Positions 54,139-63,838 of a DNA stretch of 64,000 nucleotides are shown here, one piece after another. The notes under the pieces are model-generated. The model had not been told where the DNA came from and did not search any database. It was given only the letters and a program-made list of their open reading frames with translations. Origin of the DNA: Candidatus Purcelliella pentastirinorum (lineage in GTDB: Bacteria; Pseudomonadota; Gammaproteobacteria; Enterobacterales; Enterobacteriaceae); contig NZ_CP028374.1 in NCBI RefSeq assembly GCF_003391335.1, positions 62,001 to 126,000 on the forward strand, written 5' to 3'. The position numbers were made by a program, and so were the translations under genes. How positions within the stretch are numbered: position 1 is the stretch's first letter; every line of letters begins with the position of its first letter.

Positions 54139-54960
54139 TTATTTATTTTGTAAAAATGATCTTATTTTAAAAAACTTATTATCTTCCCATCTAAACATTG
54201 TTAAATACCCCCCCCAACAACACCCATAATCTAAAAAAATTATATTAGAAGGTAAACTAACATTAACTAAAGAAGACCAATGTCCAAAGATTATTTTATA
54301 ATCATTTGGTATAACATTTGTTTTTAAATACCATGGTATTAAATGAGAAGGGGCATAAAACGGATTTAACTTGCACAACAACTCTAATCTACCATCTGGT
54401 AAGAAATACCTCATATTAGTAAACACATTCAATATAAAATTCATTTTTTCAAAATTTATTGATTTAAATAAAAAATCAATAATTTTACCATTAAATATAT
54501 AATCTAGAAAAACATCATAAATACTACTAGATAATATTTCATTTATTGATTTAGAATAGTCAATTAAAGTATTAATATCCCATTTTGGATGAATACCAGC
54601 ATGTGATAAAATTATTTTCTTATTTTTATCAATTTGAATAAATGGTTGATATCGTAACCAATTAACCAAATCAACTATATCATCAGATAAAAATATAGAA
54701 GACAAATTTTCTTTGATTTTAAATTGAATAATATTTAAATAAATTGCGATAAATAATAAATCATTATTACCTAAAACCACACGTGCTTTTTTACCTAAAG
54801 AACGAATATATCTTAAAACATCTAAAGACTTATTCCCTTTAAAAACTAAATCTCCGGCAATCCATAATATATCTTTATCGGGATTAAAAAATACTTTTTT
54901 TAGTAAAAGTTGTAATTCATCATAACAACCATGTATATCACCTACAAAATAATTACTCAT
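54139..54960 (-). CDS. apaH: Diadenosine tetraphosphatase ApaH, with altered active site
   Basis: Symmetrical Ap4A hydrolase of the PPP metallophosphatase family. It has 273 aa against 280 in E. coli. Most motifs remain: GDIHGCYDEL at residues 7-16, LSHAGIHPKWD, FGHWSSLVN and CCWGGYLTM near the end. Two core positions differ from E. coli: GDLVARG is GDLVFKG (residues 36-42, Arg to Lys) and GNHD is GNND (residues 64-67, His to Asn). The His is the proposed general acid of PPP enzymes, so activity may be reduced or lost although the frame is open. It lies 82 bases downstream of rsmA; apaG, between them in E. coli, is absent. Confidence 0.93.
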   Translation of the reverse strand: MSNYFVGDIHGCYDELQLLLKKVFFNPDKDILWIAGDLVFKGNKSLDVLRYIRSLGKKARVVLGNNDLLFIAIYLNIIQFKIKENLSSIFLSDDIVDLVNWLRYQPFIQIDKNKKIILSHAGIHPKWDINTLIDYSKSINEILSSSIYDVFLDYIFNGKIIDFLFKSINFEKMNFILNVFTNMRYFLPDGRLELLCKLNPFYAPSHLIPWYLKTNVIPNDYKIIFGHWSSLVNVSLPSNIIFLDYGCCWGGYLTMFRWEDNKFFKIRSFLQNK

Positions 54961-55042
54961 AAATTAATATTCTTTAATAATAAATTATTTTACAATATAT
55001 TATGTGTAATAAATTATAACAAATTTAAAAATAAAAAATATT

Positions 55043-55837
55043 TTATAAATTATTAGATAATTTGCAAAAATCATAAACAGAAATATTTTCAGCACGTAAA
55101 TCAGGATTAATATTTAATTTTATTAAATCATTAACAGTAAAAAAATTACTTAAACTATTACGTAACATTTTTCTACGAAACATAAAAGCAGATTTGACAA
55201 TTAAATTAAATAATTTAATATTATTAACTTTATATATATTTTTACTCCGAGGTATAATTTTTACAAAAGAAGAATCAATTCTAGGACTAGGAATAAAAGA
55301 TTTAGAATAAACATTAAATAAAAAAAATATTTCATAATAATATTGCATAATAACAGTCAATCTACAATAATTTTTATTTCCTGGTAAAGAAATCAACTTA
55401 TCTACAACTTCCTTTTGCATCATAAAATACATATCTTTTATATGATTTATATATCTAATAAAATAAATAATTAAAGAAACTGATATATTATAAGGTAAAT
55501 TACCAAATATTCTAATATTTTTATTATAAATTAAAGAAAAATAACAAAAATTAAAACTCATAACATTTTGTTTAAAAATAACTACATTAGAGGAAATTAA
55601 TTTATTATTACATAAATATAAAACTAAATCTTTATCTAATTCAATAACAAATAATTTTCTTACAAAATTACTTACAGGTATTGTTAAAGCCCCAAAACCT
55701 GGACCTATTTCAATTAATACATCATCATATAAAGGATTAATAATATCAATAATATTTTTTATAACTTTATTATCTATAAGAAAACATTGACCTAAATATT
55801 TTTTAACAATATGTCCTTTATATATAAAATTATTCAT
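55043..55837 (-). CDS. rsmA: 16S rRNA dimethyladenosine transferase
   Basis: Methylates the two adjacent adenines of the 3' hairpin of 16S rRNA (also called KsgA). It has 264 aa against 273 in E. coli. The SAM-binding IEIGPGFGALT motif and the catalytic NLPYN motif (FGNLPYNIS) are intact, as are KKYLGQCFLID at the N-terminus and FMFRRKMLRNSL towards the C-terminus. It lies between the pdxA remnant and apaH, matching the E. coli surA-pdxA-rsmA-apaG-apaH order. Confidence 0.97.
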   Translation of the reverse strand: MNNFIYKGHIVKKYLGQCFLIDNKVIKNIIDIINPLYDDVLIEIGPGFGALTIPVSNFVRKLFVIELDKDLVLYLCNNKLISSNVVIFKQNVMSFNFCYFSLIYNKNIRIFGNLPYNISVSLIIYFIRYINHIKDMYFMMQKEVVDKLISLPGNKNYCRLTVIMQYYYEIFFLFNVYSKSFIPSPRIDSSFVKIIPRSKNIYKVNNIKLFNLIVKSAFMFRRKMLRNSLSNFFTVNDLIKLNINPDLRAENISVYDFCKLSNNL

Positions 55838-55857
55838 AAATATTTCTAATCATATAT

Positions 55858-56435
55858 TTAATAAACAAAACTAATAAGATCAATTTTATCAATTACTAAT
55901 AAATCTAAAAGAATTAAATATAAAACAAATGTACAAATAAAAAGTAAAATAAAATAAATATTTATAGTTTTATTAAAAATACAAAATTTTAATACAATAA
56001 ATTTCTGACCATGATACATAATTAATATTATATTTACATAAATTATATATTTAGAAAAAGATATAATACCAAGAGATAATAAATCAATTAACTTTATTCT
56101 TTCATTAATACATAATTTATTTAAAACTAATATAATAATTTTATTTTCTTAATCACCAATAAAAATATTTATACAAACATGATAATTTAAACTAGAAATT
56201 AAAATTTTAGAATTTATTATATTAAATAAATATTTTAAATTTTTATTAATAATTCTAATAACAGTTTTCAAATTATATTTTATAATAAAAAAAAATACAT
56301 TTATTATAGGTACATAATTAATAAATAAAAAAAAATAAAATATATAATTCATTAAAATTATAAAAATTTTTTTAATATTAAAATAAGAAGAAAAAAAACA
56401 TTATCCTTAAAAAATTAATATTATATTTATTCATC
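55858..56435 (-). pseudogene. pdxA: Decayed 4-hydroxythreonine-4-phosphate dehydrogenase
   Basis: Remnant of PdxA, which acts in de novo pyridoxal phosphate synthesis. One minus-strand frame runs through the interval between surA and rsmA and aligns with the C-terminal part of E. coli PdxA despite stops. Examples: KKIFIILMNYIF for KKVVMMLATEEL, SKILISSLNYHVC for PRILVCGLNPHAG, KIIILVLNKL for DTIIPVLNEL, IMYHGQKFIVLK for AMYHDQGLPVLK, and a final KIDLISF for KADVGSF. In-frame stops occur at 56149-56151 and twice near 56410. Roughly the first 140 residues are missing. A 67-codon open stretch at 56149-56352 within it is not a separate gene. The position is exactly that of pdxA in E. coli. Confidence 0.9.
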
Positions 56436-57734
56436 TTAATTAAATATTTTTATATAAGAAAATTTATTTAATTTTTCTAAAAATAACTCTTTTGTTTCAA
56501 GATATTTATTTTTATACAAGTAATCATAAAATTTTATTTGTTCTAATACATGTAAACGATTAACTATACGAGTTCCTAATAATTGGATCAAATGCCAACC
56601 CATAGAAGATTTTAATGGTTTACTAATTTGCATAATATTTAAATTAGATAAAACTACTTTAAATTTATTATTTAAATGATTAGAATCAAACCATCCAAAA
56701 TATCCATTTCGATCATTAAGAAACTTATTATCCATAGAAAAAATATTTACAGCATTATCAAAACTAATATTACCAGATTCAATTCTTTTTTTAATCAAAG
56801 ACAGTTTTAAAGAAATATCATAATCATTTTTAATAAAAAAATTAGGTATAAATATATGACGAATACAAAACTCTTTAAATATAATTTTTTTTACCTTATT
56901 AAATAAATCTTTGATATTTACAATATAAAAACCTGCGGCAGACTTTATAGGATAAGATATATCCCCTGTTTTACCATGAATTAAAAATTTTTCAAATATA
57001 ACAGGTAAACTTCCAATTGTTCGATATTCAAACAAAATAATCTTTACTAATTTTAAATGATCTACATATAATTTTTTAATATCTCTAAACTTAATTCCTT
57101 TTTTTAATTTAAAAAAAATTTTATTAGATAATGTCTGTTTTAATATAAATTCTTTACAATTATAATTTTCTGATAAGGGTATAAAAAAACACCTTAAAAA
57201 ATAAACATTATTTTTTATATATCTATAAAAAATATTTTTTGTAAATAAATTCAATTCTTCATAAGTAATATAAACATTTTTACTTATTTCATAATCCAAT
57301 ATTTTAGAAATTAAAATTTCTCTTTTAAGATATTTAAAATAAACAGAATAATCAATACCATAATAAAAAAGATAAAATTTAAATTTTTTAAAAGTAATAT
57401 TAAACTTATTAATTATATTTGATATAACACCTAAAACTTCTTCATTAGTAATATTAAATTTATATTTTTTACCCAAAGGAAATATTAATTGATTATTAAT
57501 TAAATATTTTATAGATTGCTTACGCAAAACATCTCTACTTACTATCAAATTACTTAACAATTTTGTTTGCATTTTTATGATATTCATTATATTTTGAATA
57601 TCACTTTCTAAAATAATTTGATTATTTACTATTAAGGATATTTTATCTATAAAACATTCAAATGAATATGAATATTCACAATTAAATATCATTATAATAA
57701 TTAAAAAATAAATATTTTTTCTTAATATAGACAT
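56436..57734 (-). CDS. surA: Periplasmic chaperone/peptidyl-prolyl isomerase SurA
   Basis: Escorts outer-membrane proteins to the BAM complex. It has 432 aa against 428 in E. coli. A signal peptide covers residues 1 to about 25; the mature protein starts near FIDKISLIVNNQIILESDI, matching the E. coli VDKVAAVVNNGVVLESDV. An N-terminal chaperone domain is followed by two parvulin domains, the second readable as IRHIFIPN, NGYFGWFDSNHL and SSMGWHLIQLLG. The sequence is divergent but collinear. The lptD gene that lies upstream in E. coli is not recognisable. Confidence 0.93.
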   Translation of the reverse strand: MSILRKNIYFLIIIMIFNCEYSYSFECFIDKISLIVNNQIILESDIQNIMNIIKMQTKLLSNLIVSRDVLRKQSIKYLINNQLIFPLGKKYKFNITNEEVLGVISNIINKFNITFKKFKFYLFYYGIDYSVYFKYLKREILISKILDYEISKNVYITYEELNLFTKNIFYRYIKNNVYFLRCFFIPLSENYNCKEFILKQTLSNKIFFKLKKGIKFRDIKKLYVDHLKLVKIILFEYRTIGSLPVIFEKFLIHGKTGDISYPIKSAAGFYIVNIKDLFNKVKKIIFKEFCIRHIFIPNFFIKNDYDISLKLSLIKKRIESGNISFDNAVNIFSMDNKFLNDRNGYFGWFDSNHLNNKFKVVLSNLNIMQISKPLKSSMGWHLIQLLGTRIVNRLHVLEQIKFYDYLYKNKYLETKELFLEKLNKFSYIKIFN

Positions 57735-58130
57735 AAAAAATAATTTTAAAAATTTTAAAACAATGTTAATAAAAATTCTTGTAAATTAATAATAAAATTC
57801 TCAAAAATTTTAATTTATAGATCTAAATAAATAAAAATATCAAATTAATAAATTAAATAAAATAAAATTAAATTAAAAATACAAAAAATAAATATTAACA
57901 AAAATTATGTTAAATAAAATACTCAACTTAATAAAATACCATAGCGGTAAAATTATTATTAATACTGAAAATTAATTTATAAATATTTATTTAATAAATT
58001 TATCAAAAAATATAAGAAAATGATTAAAATATATAAAATAACACCAACCGAAACAAATTCCTAAAACTCCTTAAATATAAAAATTATTTAGTACTAAAAT
58101 ATCATTTTAAATTTATCAAAAAATATTTTT
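57735..58130 (-). other. Interval between pal and surA with unassigned less A+T-rich patches
   Basis: 396 bases without an intact gene. Two patches are less A+T-rich than ordinary spacer: around 57935-57955 and around 58040-58072, the latter containing CCAACCGAAACAAATTCC. On the minus strand short hydrophobic open stretches run through both, broken by stops. They may be traces of a lost gene (lptD stands upstream of surA in E. coli), but I could not match them to any family. Confidence 0.4.
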
Positions 58131-58634
58131 TTATTTTTTGTAAATTATAACCGCTCTCCTATTTTTTGCATAAACTAACTCAGTATTACCTTGTAATAAA
58201 GGCCTATCCTTTCCATATGAAATTACAGATATCTGTTCAACATATGCTCCTTTACTTTCTAAATATTTCTTTAAAGCATTAGCACGTTGCTTTCCTAAAA
58301 TAAAATTATATTTAATTGTACCTCTATTATCTGTATGACCTTCAATAATTATTTTACAATGAGGATGACTATGCAAATAAATTGCATGCATATTTAACAT
58401 ACTAAAGAATTTATCATCAATATTATATTTATTCAAAGGGAACAAAACTATATTTTTATCCATTATATCTGAAAGTAAAATATTCTTTTTATTATGAATA
58501 TTATTATCTACATAATTTAAAGATAATGATCCCTTATCAGATATTTTGTGATTTTTAGAAACATCACAAGAAACAATAAATATAAAACATAAAATAAATA
58601 ATAAAAATTTATTTAAAAAAAACCTATACAACAT
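58131..58634 (-). CDS. pal: Peptidoglycan-associated lipoprotein Pal
   Basis: Outer-membrane lipoprotein tethering the membrane to peptidoglycan. It has 167 aa against 173 in E. coli. The N-terminal signal ends in a lipobox, IVSC, with the lipidated Cys near residue 23. The OmpA-like domain contains IIIEGHTDNRGTIKYN, LGKQRANALKKYLESKG and SYGKDRPL, with the diaminopimelate-binding Asp and Arg positions in place. The tolQRAB genes next to pal in E. coli are not adjacent. Needs LspA (44278) for processing. Confidence 0.96.
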   Translation of the reverse strand: MLYRFFLNKFLLFILCFIFIVSCDVSKNHKISDKGSLSLNYVDNNIHNKKNILLSDIMDKNIVLFPLNKYNIDDKFFSMLNMHAIYLHSHPHCKIIIEGHTDNRGTIKYNFILGKQRANALKKYLESKGAYVEQISVISYGKDRPLLQGNTELVYAKNRRAVIIYKK

Positions 58635-59178
58635 TTTTCACACCTCTATATTAAAATTTTAAAATAAAAATATAATTATTAAACTAATAAATTATTTTAT
58701 ACTAAACAAATTAAATATTTATTATAAAACAATAATTCAATTAAATTGAAATCTTTAATTGAAAATAAATTTTATTCTATAATAATATTATGAAATAAAA
58801 TAATAAAATTTTAATTAATTAAACTATAAACACCATTTATTTATAATATCATTATTAATATTTATTTAATATACTAAAGTATAAATTTTTATATAAAAAC
58901 AAAAAAATATTCTATATAAGAATATACTAATTTATCTTTAAATAAATAAAAAAAAATAAATATCATCTTAAAAAAAAAATAAAATAATCAATATTAAATA
59001 TATAAAATTTACTTTTTTCTAAAAATACAAACTTAATATTTAATAATTAAAGAATTTTAAAATAAATTAAATATGTAAATAAATACTCATAAAAAAATAT
59101 TAATTATTAAAATACATGATAAATTTATTAAATAAATATAAACATGTTAATATAAAATAAAAAATATATTAATTAAAT
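58635..59178. other. Gene-free interval between the NIF3-family gene and pal
   Basis: 544 bases of nearly pure A+T DNA. Neither strand holds an open frame of note and I find no trace of tolB, which precedes pal in E. coli. A 7-bp inverted repeat TTCAATT/AATTGAA lies near 58740. Otherwise I see nothing in it. Confidence 0.6.
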
Positions 59179-59928
59179 TTAAATAGGATTATCAACATCA
59201 AAAAAAGTAATCTTCAAATTATATTTGTCCTTAAGCCACATACCCAAAGAAATAATACCATATCTTTCAGAAACATAATGACCTATAGAAAAAAAATGGA
59301 TATTATTTTCACGTATAATATGAAAAGTTTGTTCAGATATTTCACCAGTTATAAATGCATCAACACCAAAATTAATGGCATAATCAATATAATTTTGTCC
59401 TGCTCCACTACACCAAGCAATTTTTTTAATTAAATTTGATAAATTACTTTTACTAGAACAATGATATGGTTTTCTAAGAAAAATTTTATTAATATTAAAA
59501 ATTAATTCATTATAAGAAATAAAATGTTTAAACTCTCCCCAAAAAACAAATGGATGTATTTTGCCACATATTTCAATAGATAACAATTTAGCTAATTGAA
59601 CATTATTACCAAATTCATAATGAATATCTAAGGGTAAATGCCAACAATACAAATTAATACTATTATTTAAAATTGTTTTTATTCGATTATATTTAATCCC
59701 TTTAATAACAGGATTTTCATTCTTCCAAAATAATCCATGATGAACTATAACTGCATCTGCATTTAACATTACAGCTTTGTCTAATAATTCTTGACACAAA
59801 CTAACACCAATAACAACTATCTTAATTTCTTTACATCCTTCAATTTGCAATCCATTAGGTAAATAATCATTAATTTTATTAACATTTAATTCTTTATTTA
59901 TAATATTTTCTAATTTAATATTATCCAT
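59179..59928 (-). CDS. ybgI: NIF3-family metal-binding protein YbgI
   Basis: Conserved dinuclear-metal protein of the NIF3 (GTP cyclohydrolase I type 2-like) family; its exact role is not settled. It has 249 aa against 247 in E. coli. The start, LENIINKELNVNKINDYLPNG, and the metal-binding blocks DAVIVHHGLFWK, YCWHLPLDIHYEFGNN and the C-terminal FFSIGHYVSERYG supply the conserved His and Asp/Glu ligands. It stands alone between two gene-free gaps. A perfect 24-base tandem duplication lies 61-109 bases upstream of its start. Confidence 0.93.
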   Translation of the reverse strand: MDNIKLENIINKELNVNKINDYLPNGLQIEGCKEIKIVVIGVSLCQELLDKAVMLNADAVIVHHGLFWKNENPVIKGIKYNRIKTILNNSINLYCWHLPLDIHYEFGNNVQLAKLLSIEICGKIHPFVFWGEFKHFISYNELIFNINKIFLRKPYHCSSKSNLSNLIKKIAWCSGAGQNYIDYAINFGVDAFITGEISEQTFHIIRENNIHFFSIGHYVSERYGIISLGMWLKDKYNLKITFFDVDNPI

Positions 59929-60281
59929 ATTATTTATTAGTTCATTTTACAAAATTTATAATAAAATTACCTTAACATTATAACATAATTTTAAATATTT
60001 TTAAGAATAAAAATTTAAATATTTTTAAGAATAAAAATAATTGCGAAAAATTTTAACAATTAAATATTAAATACAAAAAATATAAATATAATTAATGTAA
60101 AATTATAAAAATAAATTTAAAAAATAAATCTATATAATAATATTAAAATTTAAAATTAAAGTATAAAAAATATTTTTAATAATTATTAAAAATATAAATA
60201 TTAAAATATTAATAAAATAAAACATTTTATAATAAACAATTAAAATAAACAATATTAAAAAATTAAATTTATAATAAAAAA
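59929..60281. other. Gene-free interval between ybgI and the coaE remnant
   Basis: 353 bases between divergent features. It contains the perfect 24-base tandem repeat at 59990-60037. The remainder is A+T-rich with no open frame of note and no trace of the mutT, yacG or zapD genes. Confidence 0.6.
59990..60037. repeat. Perfect 24-base direct tandem duplication
   Basis: The 24-base unit starting TTTAAATATTTTTAAG occupies 59990-60013 and again 60014-60037 with no mismatch and no spacer. It lies upstream of ybgI. Perfect identity suggests a recent duplication by replication slippage. Confidence 0.9.
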
Positions 60282-60813
60282 ATGAATTATATAATAACTT
60301 TAACTGGTGGAATTGGATATAGAAAAACTACAGCTGCCAATATATTAAGAAAACTTAAAATAAACATAATAGATTCTGATAAAATTCGTAAAAAAATAAC
60401 AAAATCAGGTAAACCAACTTTAAAAACTATAATAAATAAATTTGATATAAACTAGTTAACCAAAAAAGGTTTATTAAATAAAAAAAAATATTTAAAAAAA
60501 CTAAAATATAGAATTCGATTAAATAATTTTTTACATCTATAATACATGAAGAAACAAAAAAACAAATATTAAAAAATAAATCTATATGATATTTGTGAAT
60601 TATACCTCTCTTATTAAATACAAATATAAAAAAAATACAAATCGTATACTTGTAATAAATGTATCAAAAAACACACAAATAAAAAAAATAATGTTAAGAG
60701 ATAATTATAATTATTATCAAACTAAAAACATTATATCAACACAAGATAAGAATAATAAACGTTCAAATTTAGCCGATGATATAATAAAAAACGAAAAATC
60801 AATAGAAAATTAA
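60282..60813 (+). pseudogene. coaE: Decayed dephospho-CoA kinase
   Basis: Remnant of CoaE, which phosphorylates dephospho-CoA to coenzyme A. The ATG frame reads MNYIITLTGGIGYRKTTAANIL, matching the E. coli start RYIVALTGGIGSGKSTVANA; the P-loop Gly-Ser-Gly-Lys-Ser is damaged to Gly-Tyr-Arg-Lys-Thr. It hits a stop at 60453-60455. Later pieces align in order in shifting frames: LLNKKKYLKKLKYRI, IIHEETKKQIL, IIPLLLNTN, then NRILVINVSKNTQIKKIMLRDN to the end at 60813 (CoaE RVLVVDVSPETQLKRTMQRDD). At least three stops and two frameshifts, one at an A-run. Orientation opposite to secA is as in E. coli. Confidence 0.93.
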
Positions 60814-60946
60814 AAAAAAAGATAATAAAACTAAATAATTTTTATAACAAATTAGCAATAAAAAAAAATTAATATTAAATTTTATTTAATTTAAAAAAAT
60901 TACTTATTAAGTATAATATAGATATTATAAAAAATAAAATATAAAT

Positions 60947-63538
60947 CTACAATTTGTCATTTCCATTTATTTTATTAAACAACAAACTATAATTTATTGT
61001 ACTAATATTATTCATATCAATAAAAAATAAACCTTTGTAAAAATTAACATATATTTTAGTTATAATACTAATTACCTCATATTTTAAAGATTCTAACATA
61101 TTTATAAACATAATAAAAGATTCACGTTTATATTCTTGCTTTGGGTCCTTTTGCGCATAACCCCTCAAATGAATACCTTGACGCAAATAATCCATGGAAG
61201 CTAAATGCTCCTTCCAAAATAAATCTAAGATTTGCAACATAACATTTTTTTCTATATTTTGTAATAATAAACGATCAATCAATTTCTCTTGATTATCATG
61301 GAAATTAATTATATCTCGTAATATATATGCATATATATCAAATTCTTTATTATTTATTATATCTGTATTTAATTTATATAATGATAATTCTAAATTAAAA
61401 TCCTGTTTAATAATATTTTTAAATTTAATTAAACTACAGAGCAATTCAGATAAATTTGTAGAAACATAAGTATTAATAATTTTATTAAACACATCATTAC
61501 GAACAACCTTAATTGTTCCACTAATATTAATAGATTCTAAAAGAAAATTACGTTGCATATAAATTACTTTGCGTTGATCATTAGCAACATCATCATATTC
61601 TAATAACTGTTTTCTAATATCAAAATTACGATTTTCTACTTTACGTTGAGCATTGGCTATAGCCTTTGTAACCCATGGATGTTCAATAGCTTCTCCAAAA
61701 TTAATACCTAATTTACGCATCATATGAATAATTTTAGAAGGAGTAAAAATACGCATCAAAGTATCATCCATAGATAAATAAAAACGAGAAGAACCAGGAT
61801 CACCTTGACGACCAGACCTACCTCTTAATTGATTATCTATCCTTCTAGATTCATGACGTTCAGTACCAATAATATATAAACCACCTACGGATACAACAAA
61901 ATCATGTTTTTTTTTCCAAATTAACTTATTTTTATATAGTTCATTAGAATCAATAACATTAAATAATTTATTGATATTAATTTTACTACCTCCTAAAACA
62001 ATATCAGTACCTCTACCTGCCATATTAGTAGCAATTGTTACTGCACCTGGTTCACCAGCTTTTGCAATAATTTCAGCTTCCTGAACATTAAATTTAGCAT
62101 TTAAAACACTATGTTTTATACCTAATTTCTTTAATTCATTAGAAATAAGTTCAGATTTTTCTATAGAAATAGTTCCAACTAAAACAGGTTGTTTTTTTTT
62201 AATACAATTAATAATATCTAAAATAATAGCATTTATCTTTTCATTTTCAGTAATATATATTAAATCAGAAAAATCTTTTCTAATCATAGGTTTATTAGTA
62301 GGAATAATTACTGTATCAAGATTATAAATAGTATTTAACTCAAAAGACTCAGTATGTGCAGTACCTGTCATACCAGATATTTTTTTATACATTCTAAAAT
62401 AATTCTGAAAAGTTATAGATGCTAAAGTTTGATTCTCATTTTGAATATTAACATTTTCTTTAGCTTCTATAGCTTGATGTAAACCATCAGACCACCTTCT
62501 ACCAGGCATAATTCTACCGGTATGTTCATCAACAATAATAACTTTATTATTTTTAACAATATAATCAACATTACGAATAAATAAAGTATGAGCTCGTAAT
62601 GCTGCTAATATATGATGCATTAATATTATATTAGCAGAAGAATATAAAGATTCTTCACTACTCATAATACCTCTTTCAACCAATAAATTTTCTAATAAAT
62701 CCATACCTCTTTCAGTTAAATAAACCTGTTTAGATTTTTCATCAATTGAAAAATGACCAAAACCATCATATACATCAGAATCTTCTTTATCTTGACATAT
62801 CAAATTAGGAACGATTTTATTTATTTCAAAATATAAATTAGAATTATTTTCTGTAGGACCTGAAATAATCAACGGAGTACGTGCTTCATCAATAAGAATA
62901 GAATCAACTTCATCTACAATAGCATAATATAATTTTCGTTGTACACGATCATTCTTATTAAAAACCATATTATCTCTAAGATAATCAAATACATATTCAT
63001 TATTGGTACCATAAGTTATATCAGCATTATATGCTATTCTTTTTTCTAAAGTAGAAGTGCTGGAAACATTAACACCCACAGTTAATCCAAGAAATGTAAA
63101 TAATTCACGATTATTTTCTGCATCTCTTTTTGCTAAATAATCATTTACTGTAACTATATGTACACCATATCCATTTAAAGAATTCAAATAAGCTGGTAAA
63201 GTTGCAGTTAATGTTTTACCTTCCCCTGTTCTCATCTCTGCAACACAACGTTTGTTTAATACAATTCCTCCAATAAGTTGAACATCAAAATGACGCATAC
63301 CAAATATTCTTTTACTAGCTTCCCTAACAACAGCAAATGCTTCAGGAAGTAATGAATTTAATGATTCACCACTTTTCAATCTATTACGAAATTCAATAGT
63401 TTTATTCTTTAACAAATCATCAGATAATTTAGAAATATCATTCTCAAAAGAATTAATTATATTAACAATCCTATACATACGTTTTAAAATACGATCATTA
63501 CGACTACCAAATAATTTAGTTAAAAACTTTATAAACAT
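60947..63538 (-). CDS. secA: Preprotein translocase ATPase SecA
   Basis: Motor that pushes preproteins through SecYEG. It has 863 aa against 901 in E. coli. The helicase-like core is intact: [18 protein letters not shown] (Walker A), [16 protein letters not shown], the preprotein-binding domain, [14 protein letters not shown] and [13 protein letters not shown], then [20 protein letters not shown]. The protein ends NKINGNDKL without the C-terminal zinc-binding CxCxSGxxxxxCH segment that binds SecB in E. coli. Upstream (minus strand) lies murC with only about 300 bases between. Confidence 0.98.
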   Translation of the reverse strand: MFIKFLTKLFGSRNDRILKRMYRIVNIINSFENDISKLSDDLLKNKTIEFRNRLKSGESLNSLLPEAFAVVREASKRIFGMRHFDVQLIGGIVLNKRCVAEMRTGEGKTLTATLPAYLNSLNGYGVHIVTVNDYLAKRDAENNRELFTFLGLTVGVNVSSTSTLEKRIAYNADITYGTNNEYVFDYLRDNMVFNKNDRVQRKLYYAIVDEVDSILIDEARTPLIISGPTENNSNLYFEINKIVPNLICQDKEDSDVYDGFGHFSIDEKSKQVYLTERGMDLLENLLVERGIMSSEESLYSSANIILMHHILAALRAHTLFIRNVDYIVKNNKVIIVDEHTGRIMPGRRWSDGLHQAIEAKENVNIQNENQTLASITFQNYFRMYKKISGMTGTAHTESFELNTIYNLDTVIIPTNKPMIRKDFSDLIYITENEKINAIILDIINCIKKKQPVLVGTISIEKSELISNELKKLGIKHSVLNAKFNVQEAEIIAKAGEPGAVTIATNMAGRGTDIVLGGSKININKLFNVIDSNELYKNKLIWKKKHDFVVSVGGLYIIGTERHESRRIDNQLRGRSGRQGDPGSSRFYLSMDDTLMRIFTPSKIIHMMRKLGINFGEAIEHPWVTKAIANAQRKVENRNFDIRKQLLEYDDVANDQRKVIYMQRNFLLESINISGTIKVVRNDVFNKIINTYVSTNLSELLCSLIKFKNIIKQDFNLELSLYKLNTDIINNKEFDIYAYILRDIINFHDNQEKLIDRLLLQNIEKNVMLQILDLFWKEHLASMDYLRQGIHLRGYAQKDPKQEYKRESFIMFINMLESLKYEVISIITKIYVNFYKGLFFIDMNNISTINYSLLFNKINGNDKL

Positions 63539-63838
63539 AATATAATTCTCATAAATAATAAATTAAAATTAACTTTAAACATATTTAAGATCTTTAAAAA
63601 CTTATAATTTTAATTAACCATTTGAAATATAAAAAAATAAGTATTTTATTAAAATTATAATCTTTAGTTTAATATTAAATAATTTAAAAATATATATCCT
63701 ATTAATATCTATACCATAATAAAATAGAATATATGAACTAACTAAAAAATAAAAATATTTTCTTAAATAAACTTGCTAATAATAATTTAATTAATGAATA
63801 CTATATTATTAAAATTTTTATATAATAATTTAATATTA
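63539..63838. other. Gene-free interval between murC and secA
   Basis: 300 bases of A+T-rich DNA standing where E. coli carries ddlB, ftsQ, ftsA, ftsZ, lpxC and secM. I see no trace of any of these in either strand. It presumably holds the secA promoter. Confidence 0.6.

Noticed and set aside
56149-56352. 67-codon hydrophobic open frame resembling a small membrane protein
   Set aside because: It aligns in frame with PdxA and the similarity continues through stops on both sides.
60586-60813. 75-codon open frame without obvious family
   Set aside because: It matches the C-terminal part of CoaE and belongs to the coaE remnant.
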